From assembly GCA_902800065.1 (NCBI GenBank), contig CADCDE010000001.1, positions 1 through 64,000 of the forward strand: a stretch of DNA of 64,000 nucleotides. The letters run 5' to 3'. The translations under genes were made by a program, and so were the position numbers. This DNA comes from an uncultured Ruminococcus sp. Its GTDB lineage: Bacteria; Bacillota; Clostridia; Oscillospirales; Acutalibacteraceae. This document shows, one piece after another, positions 16,762 to 25,760 of this stretch (position 1 is the stretch's first letter; each line of letters starts with the position of its first letter). The notes beneath the pieces were generated by a model. That model was given only the letters and a program-made list of their open reading frames with translations. It ran no database searches and was not told the origin of the DNA.

Positions 16762-17967
16762 TCATTCATTTCCTGCTTTGAAATTATATATCGGTTTGAT
16801 GACCTGTACGATTTCAGCGGTGTCTGAAATGTTGTCTACAATGTCATTCATGGATTTATAAGCCATTGGACATTCATCAAGAGTTGACTGACCGACAGAG
16901 GTCGTATAAATGCCCTGCATTTGTTTTTTGAATTCTGAAACAGTGAAAGATTGTTTTGCGTCTGAACGGGACATTAATCTGCCTGCACCGTGCGGAGCGG
17001 AGAAATTCCAGTCGGGGTTGCCTTTTCCGATACAAACGAGAGAGCCGTCACGCATATTTATCGGGATAAGGAGTTTTTCATCTTTCTGGGCGGAAACAGA
17101 GCCTTTTCTGAGAATCATGTTGTCAGTGTCAATGTAGTTATGAGTGGTCGTGAATTGTTCTTCAATGTGGAGCTTCATGCCTCTGACTATTTCATCCATC
17201 ATAGCCTGACGGTTAAGCTCTGCAAATTTCTGGATTATCTTCATATCGTGGATATAGTCATCGAATAACTGTCCCTGTGCATAGGCGAGGTCTTTGGGGA
17301 CTTCTGTATGCTTTGTATGAGTGAGCTTTGTAAGCTCCTTTTGAATTTGTTTTTCTTTTCCCTGAGATTTAAGACGGGCGATAAGTTCATCAACTTCCTT
17401 TTGAGAGGAGCGGTTGAGTATTTTATATGCTTCAAGCTGATAGTGCTTTGCCACTTGAAGTCCGAGATAACGTGAGCCTGAATGTATAACGATATAGATA
17501 TGACCGTCATCGTCTTTATCTGCTTCAATGAAATGATTTCCTCCGCCAAGTGTGCCGATGCTGTTAAGAGCCTTGTCGTAGTGTATATGGTCAAAACAGC
17601 GGAGCTGTAACAGGTCAGCCTGTTCAGCGAATTTGTGGGGTTTGGAACGGATAGCAAATCCCGAGGGGATTTTTTCATAGATAAGTTTATCAAGCTGCTG
17701 AACTTCAATGTGTTTTTCTCTGAGCCTGATAGTTTCCATACCGCAGCCGATATCTACGCCGACAAGATTAGGAACAACTTTGTCGGTGATAGTCATGGTA
17801 GTACCGATAGTACAGCCTGAACCTGCATGAACATCAGGCATAATGCGTATAGTCTGATTTTGTGACATAGGTTGGTTAAGGAGTTCAATAATTTGTGTGA
17901 TAGCGTCCTGTTCGATAACATCTGTAAAAACCTTTGCATAGTTGTATTTTCCGTTTAAGATTATCAT
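16762..17967 (-). CDS. rtcB: RtcB-family RNA ligase
   Basis: ATG 17967 has AAAGGACTTG upstream; an in-frame start at 17997 would precede it. About 401 residues. Motifs of the RtcB 3'-phosphate RNA ligase: MPDVHAGSGCTIGTT, VGVDIGCGME (Mn-binding Cys), GTLGGGNHFIE, VIHSGSRYLG and PHGAGRLMSRSDA with the His that takes GMP. It seals 2',3'-cyclic phosphate or 3'-phosphate RNA ends to 5'-OH ends with GTP. No archease or rtcA is adjacent. A short leader gene and repeat lie upstream. Confidence 0.93.
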   Translation of the reverse strand: MIILNGKYNYAKVFTDVIEQDAITQIIELLNQPMSQNQTIRIMPDVHAGSGCTIGTTMTITDKVVPNLVGVDIGCGMETIRLREKHIEVQQLDKLIYEKIPSGFAIRSKPHKFAEQADLLQLRCFDHIHYDKALNSIGTLGGGNHFIEADKDDDGHIYIVIHSGSRYLGLQVAKHYQLEAYKILNRSSQKEVDELIARLKSQGKEKQIQKELTKLTHTKHTEVPKDLAYAQGQLFDDYIHDMKIIQKFAELNRQAMMDEIVRGMKLHIEEQFTTTHNYIDTDNMILRKGSVSAQKDEKLLIPINMRDGSLVCIGKGNPDWNFSAPHGAGRLMSRSDAKQSFTVSEFKKQMQGIYTTSVGQSTLDECPMAYKSMNDIVDNISDTAEIVQVIKPIYNFKAGNE

Positions 17968-18014
17968 AAATTCAAGTCCTTTCGTAGAATAGTACATTGT
18001 AAAATTATTTTTAT

Positions 18015-18078
18015 GTCATTCTGAGGAGCGAAAGCGACGAAGAATCTTACTATGATTCCTCACTGCGTTCGGAATGAC
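18015..18078. repeat. MITE-like palindrome copy (core only)
   Basis: It begins GTCATTCTGAGGAGCGAAAG and ends GTTCGGAATGAC; the arms are inverted versions of each other. It is one of six copies in the window. Confidence 0.85.
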
Positions 18079-18112
18079 AAAGAAAATAGTAAATGCCTGT
18101 AAAAAATGCACG

Positions 18113-18143
18113 AAAAAAGCGTTCCGTCACAATGACAGAACGC
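18113..18143 (-). terminator. Terminator of the small upstream unit
   Basis: On the minus strand GCGTTCTGTCA and TGACGGAACGC pair (18119-18143) around a 3-nt loop, followed by six Ts (18118-18113). Confidence 0.9.
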
Positions 18144-18179
18144 TCGTTAAATGCACTTTATCCGAAAAATATTTTCCTG

Positions 18180-18211
18180 AAAAAGCCCATTCCAGTTACA
18201 CGGAATAAGGC
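18180..18211 (-). terminator. Second terminator-like hairpin / attenuator element
   Basis: On the minus strand, GCC and ATTCC arms pair with GGAAT and GGGC, then TTTTTC. An upstream ACGGAA (in the small ORF's last codons) can instead pair with TTCCGT inside this hairpin, so two exclusive folds are possible. Confidence 0.55.
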
Positions 18212-18218
18212 TCACCTA

Positions 18219-18305
18219 TCAACGTTTTCCGTACAGGCAAATTTCATGTGTCTGCTTGTGAGATAAATATTGAGTTGTAGGATATATTTTTATAAGTTTC
18301 GGCAT
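18219..18305 (-). CDS. 28-aa small protein or leader peptide
   Basis: ATG 18305 follows AAAGAGGGTGA at good spacing; the peptide begins MPKLIKIYPTTQYLSHKQ, ends ICLYGKR and stops at TGA 18219. It has its own near-perfect promoter and is followed by two hairpins with U-runs, so the transcript is about 215 nt and ends before rtcB. The peptide is basic with no signal. It could be a regulatory leader, a tiny protein or a dual-function RNA. No homologue is recalled. Confidence 0.55.
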   Translation of the reverse strand: MPKLIKIYPTTQYLSHKQTHEICLYGKR

Positions 18306-18337
18306 AAAATTCACCCTCTTTCTAAAATTATGATTGT

Positions 18338-18366
18338 ATGATAACGCATTGAAAATAGTTTGTCAA
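18338..18366 (-). promoter_or_regulatory. Strong SigA-type promoter of the 28-aa unit
   Basis: Minus strand TTGACA (18366-18361), 17 nt, TATCAT (18343-18338). Confidence 0.85.
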
Positions 18367-18428
18367 GAGGCTTTGAATAACTTTGGTGAAATAGTCAATA
18401 ATTCATTTTGAACGGGGGAGGGGTATTT

Positions 18429-18947
18429 ATGCAGAATGTTATAATATCGGGTGATTCTAAAGATAGAAGATTAACTGAGATTATTATAAAGGCGTGTGCA
18501 AAAAATGGCGGAGCATTGGTCATTGATGGAAAAAAGGTTTATGAAACGGAAAATGAGCCGAAATTTTGCGTAATGACGGATATCGAAAAAATTTCATGTG
18601 ACTGTATAGTTATATTGGGAGATGAAGTGAAAGATATTGAGTTTGGTTTGTGTGATATTGCGGTTATAGTTGATTCGGGAAATATGAAAGCATTGGAATT
18701 GCTGAAGCATCAGGGTTGTAAAAATGTCATAACGTGTTCGATGAATGCAAGGGCAAGTCTTAATATGTCGGGAGTTTATCCTGCAAAGATAGTCAGTTTG
18801 CAAAGGGGAATAAATTTTTCGGGAAGATATATAGAACCGTGTGAATTTGAGATAATATCCGATGAGACGGAGATATATCCGATTCTTGCGGCAGGGGCTG
18901 TAATGCTGATGAGTGAAACAGATATCAGAGAAAAATACTTTATTTGA
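18429..18947 (+). CDS. Unknown cytoplasmic protein, 172 aa
   Basis: ATG 18429 with GGGGAGGGG upstream is preferred over an in-frame start at 18408, which lies before that site. It alternates beta and alpha segments (VIISGDSKDRR, CIVILGDEV, DIAVIVDSGNMKALELLKHQ, NVITCSMNARASLNMSGVYP), suggesting a Rossmann-like fold. No catalytic motif is recognised. The next gene, an ABC ATPase, starts 69 nt later on the same strand, but a functional link is not shown. Confidence 0.75.
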   Translation: MQNVIISGDSKDRRLTEIIIKACAKNGGALVIDGKKVYETENEPKFCVMTDIEKISCDCIVILGDEVKDIEFGLCDIAVIVDSGNMKALELLKHQGCKNVITCSMNARASLNMSGVYPAKIVSLQRGINFSGRYIEPCEFEIISDETEIYPILAAGAVMLMSETDIREKYFI

Positions 18948-19015
18948 GGGAAAAGTTGACAAATGAAAGTAAAAAGTTTAGAATGTATCTATAAACGATA
19001 TGGGGAGATGATAGT

Positions 19016-19753
19016 GTGAGCGAAACGGATGAGAGAGAGGATATAATAGTCTTCGATAAGGTCAGCAAAATATATACGCTGTATAAAAACAGCCGTGAAC
19101 AGTTTGCGGCACTTTTCTATAATTCAAAGAGATTCAAAAGACACAAGGCACTTGAAGAAGTCAGTTTCAGGATAAAAAAAGGTGAATCCGTTGCCATAAT
19201 CGGAAGAAACGGTGCAGGCAAGTCAACTGTGCTGAAAATGGTGACGGGAGTTGCATTTCCGACAACGGGAACTGTCTATGTCAAGGGCAGGGTATCGGCA
19301 CTTCTTGAACTGACAGCAGGATTTGTTCCTGATATGACAGGGCGTGAAAATATACATTTCAAGTGCTATGTTCTGGGACTCAAAAGTGACGAGATAAAGG
19401 AAATAGAGGAAAAGGCAATAGAATTTGCAGACCTCGGAGAATACATAGACCAGCCTGTAAGGACATATTCATCAGGTATGCGTGTTAGACTAGGCTTTGC
19501 GATAAATATAAATACAAATCCCGATATTCTTGTAATAGACGAGGCGTTGAGTGTCGGAGATGCGGCTTTCAAGAAAAAATGCAAGGAAAAGATATCCGAA
19601 ATGATAAAGCAGGATATAACTGTAATATACGTCAGTCACAGCAAGGATATACAGGATTTTTGCGACAGATGTATATATCTCGAAAAGGGAAAGGTCGTAT
19701 TTGACGGCTCAATACAGGAAACACTCAAGCTGTATCCGGAATTCGGCAAATGA
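19016..19753 (+). CDS. ABC transporter ATPase, Wzt/TagH-like polysaccharide export type
   Basis: GTG 19016 with GGGGAG upstream; 245 residues. Walker A is GRNGAGKST, the signature is YSSGMRVRLGFA, Walker B is DILVIDEALSVGD and the switch His is YVSHS. The SSGM signature with ALSVGDAAF marks the family that exports teichoic acid or O-antigen-like polysaccharides. Unlike many Wzt/TagH proteins it ends soon after the nucleotide-binding domain. No permease is adjacent, so its partner must be encoded elsewhere. Confidence 0.88.
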   Translation: MSETDEREDIIVFDKVSKIYTLYKNSREQFAALFYNSKRFKRHKALEEVSFRIKKGESVAIIGRNGAGKSTVLKMVTGVAFPTTGTVYVKGRVSALLELTAGFVPDMTGRENIHFKCYVLGLKSDEIKEIEEKAIEFADLGEYIDQPVRTYSSGMRVRLGFAININTNPDILVIDEALSVGDAAFKKKCKEKISEMIKQDITVIYVSHSKDIQDFCDRCIYLEKGKVVFDGSIQETLKLYPEFGK

Positions 19754-19792
19754 AAAAATTGTATGAATATTTGTAAAATTTATGTTTTCCTA

Positions 19793-19821
19793 TTGAAAAA
19801 ATATGCGAAATGTTATAAAAT
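19793..19821 (+). promoter_or_regulatory. pgk promoter
   Basis: TTGAAA (19793-19798), 17 nt, TAAAAT (19816-19821), about 40 nt before the pgk start. Confidence 0.65.
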
Positions 19822-19863
19822 ATATACGGATAATTTATTTTAAATCGAAAGGATGTTATTTCA

Positions 19864-21057
19864 ATGAACTATCTTAACAAGAAAACTGTTGAAGATATTG
19901 ACGTAGCAGGCAAGAAAGTCCTTGTACGCTGCGACTTCAATGTACCCTTTGACGGAGAGGGAAATATCTCTGACCCCAAGCGTATTGACGAGGCTATGAA
20001 AACTATAAAGTATCTCGTTGACCACAATGCAAAAGTGATTCTTTGCTCACACCTTGGTCGTCCGAAGGGCGAATTCAATATGAAATATTCACTTGCACCC
20101 GTTGCAGCTTATCTTTCAAAGGCTCTCGGATTTGAAGTAAAGATGGCTAAAGACGTTGTAGGCGAAAGTGCAAAGAGCATTGCCGAAACTCTCAAGGACG
20201 GAGAAGTTGAACTTATCGAAAATGTACGTTTCCATAAGGAAGAAGAAAAAAATGATCCTGAGTTCTCAAAGCAGCTTGCTTCACTTGCTGAGATTTATGT
20301 AAATGACGCATTCGGTACAGCTCACAGAGCACACGCTTCAACGGCAGGTGTTGCTGATTATCTTCCTGCAGTATGCGGCTACCTCATCCAGAAGGAAATT
20401 TCTGTAATGGGCGGAGCTTTGACAGAACCCAAGAGACCTTTCGTAGCTATTCTCGGCGGTGCAAAGGTATCTGATAAGATAGGCGTTATCACAAACCTCC
20501 TCGATAAAGTTGATACACTTATCATCGGCGGCGGTATGGCTTATACATTCATGAACGCTCTCGGTTATTCAATAGGTACATCTATCTGTGAGCCCGATAA
20601 AGTAGAGCTTGCTAAGGATATCATGGCAAAGGCTAAGGAAAAGGGCGTAAACTTCCTTATTCCTGAAGATACCGTTGTTGCAACAGAATATAAGGCTGAT
20701 GCTGAACACAAGATTGTTGATTCCGATAAGATTCCTGATGAGTGGATGGGACTTGACATCGGTCCGAAGACAAGAGAAAAGTTTGCAAAGGCTCTTGACG
20801 GTGCAGGCACAGTTGTATGGAACGGTCCTATGGGCGTTTCGGAGTGGGAGAACTTCGCACAGGGTACTATCGCTGTTGCAAAGGCAGTTGCAGAGAGCAA
20901 TGCTATATCAATAATCGGCGGCGGCGACTCCGCAGCAGCAGTTGAAAAGCTCGGCTATGCTGACAGAATGACACATATCTCAACAGGCGGCGGTGCATCA
21001 CTCGAATTCCTCGAGGGCAAAATCCTTCCTGGTATTGCTTGCCTCAACGATAAATAA
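19864..21057 (+). CDS. pgk: Phosphoglycerate kinase
   Basis: 397 residues, typical length. It transfers phosphate from 1,3-bisphosphoglycerate to ADP in glycolysis. Motifs are [58 protein letters not shown] and WNGPMGVSE, with the C-terminal ATP site [16 protein letters not shown] 19864 follows GAAAGGATG. It is first of three glycolytic genes in a row; codon use (AAG, CTC, GGC) is more biased than in its neighbours, as expected for a highly expressed gene. Confidence 0.98.
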   Translation: MNYLNKKTVEDIDVAGKKVLVRCDFNVPFDGEGNISDPKRIDEAMKTIKYLVDHNAKVILCSHLGRPKGEFNMKYSLAPVAAYLSKALGFEVKMAKDVVGESAKSIAETLKDGEVELIENVRFHKEEEKNDPEFSKQLASLAEIYVNDAFGTAHRAHASTAGVADYLPAVCGYLIQKEISVMGGALTEPKRPFVAILGGAKVSDKIGVITNLLDKVDTLIIGGGMAYTFMNALGYSIGTSICEPDKVELAKDIMAKAKEKGVNFLIPEDTVVATEYKADAEHKIVDSDKIPDEWMGLDIGPKTREKFAKALDGAGTVVWNGPMGVSEWENFAQGTIAVAKAVAESNAISIIGGGDSAAAVEKLGYADRMTHISTGGGASLEFLEGKILPGIACLNDK

Positions 21058-21204
21058 ATTAGCAATTAGCAGTTAGCAATTAGCAATGAATTGCTTTCTG
21101 CGGGTTGTTGATAAAAACAGGATTGTAATTTGAATTGGCATTTTGTGCTTGTTAGCGGCGGCAAAAATAATTGCTCATTGCTAATTGCACATTGCTAATT
21201 GTAT
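21058..21204. repeat. Inverted AGCAATT / AATTGCT arrays between pgk and tpiA
   Basis: Four to five units of TTAGCAA type (21058-21094) face the complementary TTGCTAA type (21170-21204), making a long potential hairpin. There is no gene in 21058-21412. Confidence 0.8.
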
Positions 21205-21248
21205 TGGCGATGGGGCAGGGCGGTATGTCTTGTCCCATTGTTATAAGT

Positions 21249-21390
21249 GTGGAGAGTGGAGAGTTGGGAGTGGAGCAGTTTTTTTACTGCGGCTTTTCAC
21301 CGAAACACAAATTTTTATAAAAAACGTGGATTTTGAGAGTAAAGTGGGTATTTTAATATCTTCACTCTCCACTCTCCAAACTCCACTCTA
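21249..21390. repeat. Inverted GAGAGTGGA / TCCACTCTC arrays before tpiA
   Basis: GTGGAGAGTGGAGAGTTGGG-type units (21249-21279) face complementary CACTCTCCACTCTCC-type units (21361-21389). The unit family is the one at 14082-14279. The right arm ends about 20 nt before the tpiA ribosome site, so it could affect tpiA translation or readthrough from pgk. Confidence 0.8.
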
Positions 21391-21412
21391 AAAAGAAAGG
21401 GAGATTTTTAAA

Positions 21413-22180
21413 ATGAACAAGGCTTTGAGAAAGACAATAATCGCAGGTAACTGGAAAATGAACAAGACTCGCCCCGAAGCAAAGGCTCTTATCGAGGGAA
21501 TAAAGCCGTTGGCTGAAAATGCTGACTGTGAGGTTGTAATATGTGTACCGTTCACAAATCTTGAAACAGCTATGGCAATGACAGAGGGTACAAATATCAA
21601 AGTCGGTGCAGAAAATGTACACTTTGAAAAGAGCGGTGCTTTCACAGGTGAAATTTCAGCAGATATGCTTACAGAGCTTGGTGTAGAGTATGTTATAATC
21701 GGTCACAGCGAAAGAAGACAGTATTTCGGTGAAACTGATGAAACAGTTAACAAGAGAACAAAGGCAGCTCTTGCAGCAGGCTTGAAGCCTATCGTATGTG
21801 TAGGCGAGCTTCTTTGGGAGAGAGAATGCGGAATTACAGAAGAAGTTGTTGCAAGACAGATAAAGCTCGACTTGTTTGATGTAAGTGCAGAGGATGTTAA
21901 AAAGACAGTTATCGCATATGAGCCTGTATGGGCTATCGGTACAGGTAAGGTCGCTACATCAGAGCAGGCTGAGGAAGTTTGCAAACTCATTCGTGATACT
22001 CTTGCTAAACTCTATTCACAGGAAGTTGCAGATGCTGTTACAATTCAGTACGGCGGTTCAATGAATCCTGCAAACTGCGAGGAGCTTCTTGCACAGCCTG
22101 ATGTTGACGGTGGTCTTATCGGCGGTGCTTCACTTAAGGCTGACCAGTTTGGTGTACTTATCGCAGCAGCAAGCAAATAA
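21413..22180 (+). CDS. tpiA: Triosephosphate isomerase
   Basis: 255 residues. It interconverts dihydroxyacetone phosphate and glyceraldehyde 3-phosphate. Motifs are AGNWKMNKT (Lys), IGHSERRQYFGE (His), AYEPVWAIGTG (catalytic Glu), QYGGSMNPAN and GLIGGASL. ATG 21413 follows AAAGGGAGA. It follows pgk after a repeat-filled 355-bp gap. Confidence 0.98.
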   Translation: MNKALRKTIIAGNWKMNKTRPEAKALIEGIKPLAENADCEVVICVPFTNLETAMAMTEGTNIKVGAENVHFEKSGAFTGEISADMLTELGVEYVIIGHSERRQYFGETDETVNKRTKAALAAGLKPIVCVGELLWERECGITEEVVARQIKLDLFDVSAEDVKKTVIAYEPVWAIGTGKVATSEQAEEVCKLIRDTLAKLYSQEVADAVTIQYGGSMNPANCEELLAQPDVDGGLIGGASLKADQFGVLIAAASK

Positions 22181-22215
22181 TCGAAGAATAAAAAATATTT
22201 TAAGGTGGCTAAAAG

Positions 22216-23727
22216 ATGAAAAAACCTGTAGTATTGATGATACTTGACGGCTTTGGAATAGGAACGAATTTCGGTAATGCCATAAGAACGGCAAATAAGC
22301 CGAATATGGAGAGAATTTTTTCGACTAACCCGACAACCTTGATAGCTGCATCAGGAATGGATGTAGGCTTGCCTGACGGTCAGATGGGAAACAGTGAAGT
22401 TGGTCATACAAATATGGGTGCAGGACGTGTAGTTTATCAGGAGCTTACGAGAATAACAAAGGCTATAAAAGACGGAAGTGTTCTCAAAAACGAAGTTCTT
22501 GTAAAGGCTATGGAAAATGCAAAGGGTGAGGGAAAAGCACTTCATTTGATGGGCTTGATGTCACCTGGCGGTGTGCATAGTCATATTACTCATATTTACG
22601 GCATTGTTGAAATGGCTAAGAAAATGGGCGTTAAAAATGTATGGCTTCACGCATTTCTTGACGGCAGAGACGTTCCTCCGTCAAGTGCAAAGGACTATGT
22701 AGCCGAGTGCAAGGCTAAACTCGAAGAAATAGGCGTTGGTAAAATAGCTACCGTATCGGGCAGATATTACGCTATGGACAGAGATAATAACTGGGACAGA
22801 GTTGAAAAAGCATATGCGGCTCTTGTATACGGTGAGGGAGTCAAAGAGAATGACGCTGTTGAGGGTATAGCTAATTCATATGCAAACGGTGTTACTGATG
22901 AGTTTGTAATTCCGTTCGTATGCGAGGAAAATGCTACTATCAATGCAGGGGACAGTGTTATCTTCTGCAACTTCAGACCTGACAGAGCAAGAGAGATAAC
23001 AAGAACGTTTGTTGACGAGAGCTTTGATAAGTTTGAGAGAAGAAAGGGATTTTTCCCGCTGAACTATGTCTGCATGACACAGTATGATGCAACTATGCCT
23101 AATGTTGAGGTAGCGTTCAAACCGCAGTCACTTGTAAATATGTTTGGTGATTATATTTCTTCAAAGGGAATGACACAGCTCAGAATTGCCGAAACAGAAA
23201 AATATGCTCATGTAACATTTTTCTTTAATGGCGGTGTTGAGAAGGTTTCCGAGGGTGAGGACAGATGTCTTATTCCGTCACCGAAGGTTGCGACTTATGA
23301 CTTACAGCCCGAAATGAGTGCTTATGAAGTAGCCAAGAATGCCGTTGAAAGAATAGAAAGCGGCAAATATGATGTAGTTATACTTAATTTTGCTAACTGT
23401 GACATGGTAGGACATACAGGTGTATTTGATGCGGCTGTAAAGGCTGTCGAGGCAGTTGATGACTGTGTGGGACAGGTAGTCAATGCAGTTGTGAAGATGG
23501 ACGGCGTGGCGCTTATCACAGCCGACCACGGCAATGCCGACAAGATGATAGCAGAAGACGGTTCACCGTTCACTGCTCATACAACAAACCTTGTTCCGTT
23601 CTGTGTAGTGAATCATCCGTGTATTCTCAGAGACGGCGGAAGACTTGCCGATATAGCTCCGACAATGCTCCAGCTTCTCGGACTTTCACAGCCCGATGAA
23701 ATGGACGGCAAAAGCCTTATCAAGTGA
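22216..23727 (+). CDS. gpmI: 2,3-bisphosphoglycerate-independent phosphoglycerate mutase
   Basis: 503 residues, the normal size for the Mn-dependent iPGM. The alkaline-phosphatase-fold metal motifs are LMILDGFGIG at the start, QMGNSEVGHTNMGAG with the catalytic Ser, NFANCDMVGHTG and ITADHGNADKM. Substrate-binding FLDGRDVPPSSA and FRPDRAREITR are intact. ATG 22216 follows AAGGTGG. Third in the glycolytic run; eno and gap are not in the window. Confidence 0.98.
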   Translation: MKKPVVLMILDGFGIGTNFGNAIRTANKPNMERIFSTNPTTLIAASGMDVGLPDGQMGNSEVGHTNMGAGRVVYQELTRITKAIKDGSVLKNEVLVKAMENAKGEGKALHLMGLMSPGGVHSHITHIYGIVEMAKKMGVKNVWLHAFLDGRDVPPSSAKDYVAECKAKLEEIGVGKIATVSGRYYAMDRDNNWDRVEKAYAALVYGEGVKENDAVEGIANSYANGVTDEFVIPFVCEENATINAGDSVIFCNFRPDRAREITRTFVDESFDKFERRKGFFPLNYVCMTQYDATMPNVEVAFKPQSLVNMFGDYISSKGMTQLRIAETEKYAHVTFFFNGGVEKVSEGEDRCLIPSPKVATYDLQPEMSAYEVAKNAVERIESGKYDVVILNFANCDMVGHTGVFDAAVKAVEAVDDCVGQVVNAVVKMDGVALITADHGNADKMIAEDGSPFTAHTTNLVPFCVVNHPCILRDGGRLADIAPTMLQLLGLSQPDEMDGKSLIK

Positions 23728-23746
23728 GAAATTAGGAGTTAGAAAT

Positions 23747-23871
23747 TATAGTAAATGACAAAATAAATTGCTTTATGTCATTCCGAGCGAAGCGAGGAAT
23801 CTTCAGAAAAGATTCTTCGTCACTTCGTTCCTCAGAATGACAGAAGAAAATTTTAAGTGACGTTTATTATA
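23747..23871. repeat. MITE-like element, complete copy
   Basis: Terminal inverted repeats TATAGTAAATGAC (23747-23759) and GTGACGTTTATTATA (23857-23871) bound a palindromic core (23777-23841) of GTCATTCCGAGCGAAGCGAG type. At about 125 bp it has no coding capacity. Confidence 0.85.
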
Positions 23872-23900
23872 GAAGTAATTTTTGCTCCTGAAAAATAAAG

Positions 23901-23937
23901 AATGACTTACAGATGTATTTCTGTAAGCCATTTTTTT
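23901..23937. terminator. Terminator between gpmI and the convergent gene
   Basis: ATGACTTACAG (23902-23912) pairs with CTGTAAGCCAT (23921-23931), followed by seven Ts. Confidence 0.85.
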
Positions 23938-24445
23938 ATTTGCTGTTTATGATTTCCTCGAAAGCTTTTGCAGCAGCCTCACTGTCGGATGTCATTGCGA
24001 CAAATACATAGGGATAGACGATATCAGTTTTTATTTTTGCAAGCTGACCGCTGCCCTCCTTGTTTTCAGTGTCCTTTGATGATATATATTCCGAGACGGA
24101 GTCCATGAGAGACTTTTCACTTTCCTCACTGCTTAATCTGAAGCAGGCAAGCTCCATTCCGATATCGGCACGGTTTGATATATACATTGAACAATCGGTT
24201 ACAGTTCCGTCTGCAATGTTATAGTACTTTGATATATTTTTATCGGATATTTTGGACAGATTTTCGTAATTCATCTTTTTGATTATCTGTGAAATGATGG
24301 TATTTGTGGTCAGATAATTCTTTGAATTTTTTTCTGTATTTTGTGCGGACAGAGTAAACATAACTATGATAAACGTAGTGATAACTATTATTGCTACAAG
24401 AATGACTGTGAGGATTATCTTGCTTTTGTTTGTGTTTTCGTCCAT
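23936..24445 (-). CDS. Membrane-anchored protein, DUF4358-like
   Basis: 169 residues with one N-terminal membrane segment (residues 9-31) and an extracytoplasmic domain. The run YYNIADGTVTDCSMYISNRA then DIGMELACFRLSSEESEKSL and the Tyr-Pro-Tyr-Val-Phe-Val strand fit the DUF4358 pattern. The function is unknown. ATG 24445 has GAGGTGACC upstream. It stands alone between a terminator and a divergent gene. Confidence 0.7.
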   Translation of the reverse strand: MDENTNKSKIILTVILVAIIVITTFIIVMFTLSAQNTEKNSKNYLTTNTIISQIIKKMNYENLSKISDKNISKYYNIADGTVTDCSMYISNRADIGMELACFRLSSEESEKSLMDSVSEYISSKDTENKEGSGQLAKIKTDIVYPYVFVAMTSDSEAAAKAFEEIINSK

Positions 24446-24616
24446 AAGGTCACCTCTATATCAGGAATAATACAAATTCAACAAAATAATTATACAGTTT
24501 TTGACAGGATATTTCAACTACAATGTTGTAATAATTATAAAAATAAAAAAAGATATTGACAAAGAAAATAAGATGTGATATAAAAGAATGCAAAAAAGAT
24601 AACAGGAGTGTTGGAC

Positions 24617-25048
24617 ATGGAAGAAAAAATGATGTTTATAATCATATTTTCGGGGATATGGTGTTTTTTGGGGATAGTATTTTTGGGAGTGTCGAGGATA
24701 ATATCATCTGTCCGTGCAAATAAAGAGGAAACCTGCACCTCAAAGGCTATAGGTACGGTAACAGACCTTGTAAGAGGAGGAAATCGTTCGGGATGCTTGT
24801 ATCCTGTTGTCGGATATACTACCGCAAGAGGAGAGGATTTAAAAGTCAGGTCTAATATAGGAACGAATCCGCCGAGATATGCAGTCGGACAGACGGTGCA
24901 TATAAGATATGATCCGAATAAGCCTGAGAAGTTTTACATAGACGGTGACAGTACGGCAAATTTGCTGAAAAAGATATTTTTCTTTGTCGGCATCGGCATG
25001 ATAACTGTGGGCTTGCTTGTGGGGATTCTTGTATTTTTATTCGCATAA
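24617..25048 (+). CDS. Membrane protein with DUF3592-like domain
   Basis: ATG 24617 is preferred because AGGAG lies 9 nt upstream. 143 residues: an N-terminal membrane helix (6-28), a beta-rich loop (GTVTDLVRGGNRSGCLYPVV, VGQTVHIRYDPNKPEKFYID) and a C-terminal helix (about 122-143). VHIRYDPNxPE is the DUF3592 hallmark. The function is unknown. Confidence 0.75.
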   Translation: MEEKMMFIIIFSGIWCFLGIVFLGVSRIISSVRANKEETCTSKAIGTVTDLVRGGNRSGCLYPVVGYTTARGEDLKVRSNIGTNPPRYAVGQTVHIRYDPNKPEKFYIDGDSTANLLKKIFFFVGIGMITVGLLVGILVFLFA

Positions 25049-25050
25049 AA

Positions 25051-25085
25051 AACGGCAGTCGCATTTTTGCGGCTGCTTCTTTTGT
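25051..25085 (+). terminator. Intrinsic terminator
   Basis: GCAGTCGC (25055-25062) pairs with GCGGCTGC (25069-25076), followed by a T-rich tract. Single-orientation CTCACTCCTAACTCC-type units follow at 25100-25130. Confidence 0.85.
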
Positions 25086-25139
25086 CGAAGCGAAAAAATC
25101 ACTTCTCACTCCTAACTCCTCATTCCTCACTGAAAAATA

Positions 25140-25318
25140 AAAATCCGCCCAACCGTCCGTGTCATAAATAACCTGCCTACGAGATAAGCAGGTGGGTGCC
25201 CGCTCAATGATTTCATACTCCCTTCGTCCACCAAGTAAGTGGGAGGTCTGAAGTCCGCCACCGAAGTCAAGCTCCCGAAATAAAATTTGTAGGGTTATAT
25301 AGACACTAATACGCATTG
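25140..25318 (-). ncRNA. ssrS: 6S RNA
   Basis: The minus strand carries TATAAT at 25331-25326 and a transcript of about 180 nt starting near 25318, the right size for 6S RNA. Conserved-looking segments are GGGAGCTTGACTTCGG, CTCCCACTTAC pairing with GGGAG, GTATGAAATCATTGAGCGGG and CACCCACCTGC, then a small ACCTGC/GCAGGT hairpin. This matches my memory of Firmicutes 6S RNAs, which bind SigA-RNA polymerase in stationary phase. A covariance-model search would settle it. The 25319-25430 stretch beyond it holds only the promoter and AT-rich sequence. Confidence 0.8.
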
Positions 25319-25436
25319 GGCAGAAATTATAAACAAATAAATCAAATAAAGTAAATATTTTTTGTACGACTATATTATATAACAAACTTCTGAAAAAATC
25401 AAGAGGAAATTTTATGTTTTTTAATAATTATTGACA

Positions 25437-25760
25437 TTATTCGTCATCGTCATCTTCAAGTGCTTCGTCAAATTTCTCTTCAAACATCTCTGCGAGTGTA
25501 TCGAGGAGAGCCTCGTCATCAATCTCTGCAAGCTGGGGTTCGCCGTTTTCGTCTATTATATCCTCAAAGATCATATAGACATTTTCGGAATCCTCCTGTT
25601 CATCATCGGGCATATCGAACAAAGGCATGAGAGCATAATAATGTCTGTCCTGATAGTCAAGCTCCTCGATGATCTCAAATTCATATTCATTGCCTTCATC
25701 ATCCAAAAGGGAAATAAGGTTGCTTTCGTACATATCGTTATCAAAATCCTGTTTGCTCAT
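25437..25760 (-). CDS. DUF1292 family acidic protein
   Basis: 107 residues, very acidic. ISLLDDEGNEYEFEIIEELD followed by RHYYALMP and ENVYMIFEDI is the DUF1292 (YrzB-like) pattern. The cytoplasmic function is unknown. ATG 25760 follows AAGGAGATG. The C-terminus is a run of Glu/Asp. Confidence 0.85.
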   Translation of the reverse strand: MSKQDFDNDMYESNLISLLDDEGNEYEFEIIEELDYQDRHYYALMPLFDMPDDEQEDSENVYMIFEDIIDENGEPQLAEIDDEALLDTLAEMFEEKFDEALEDDDDE

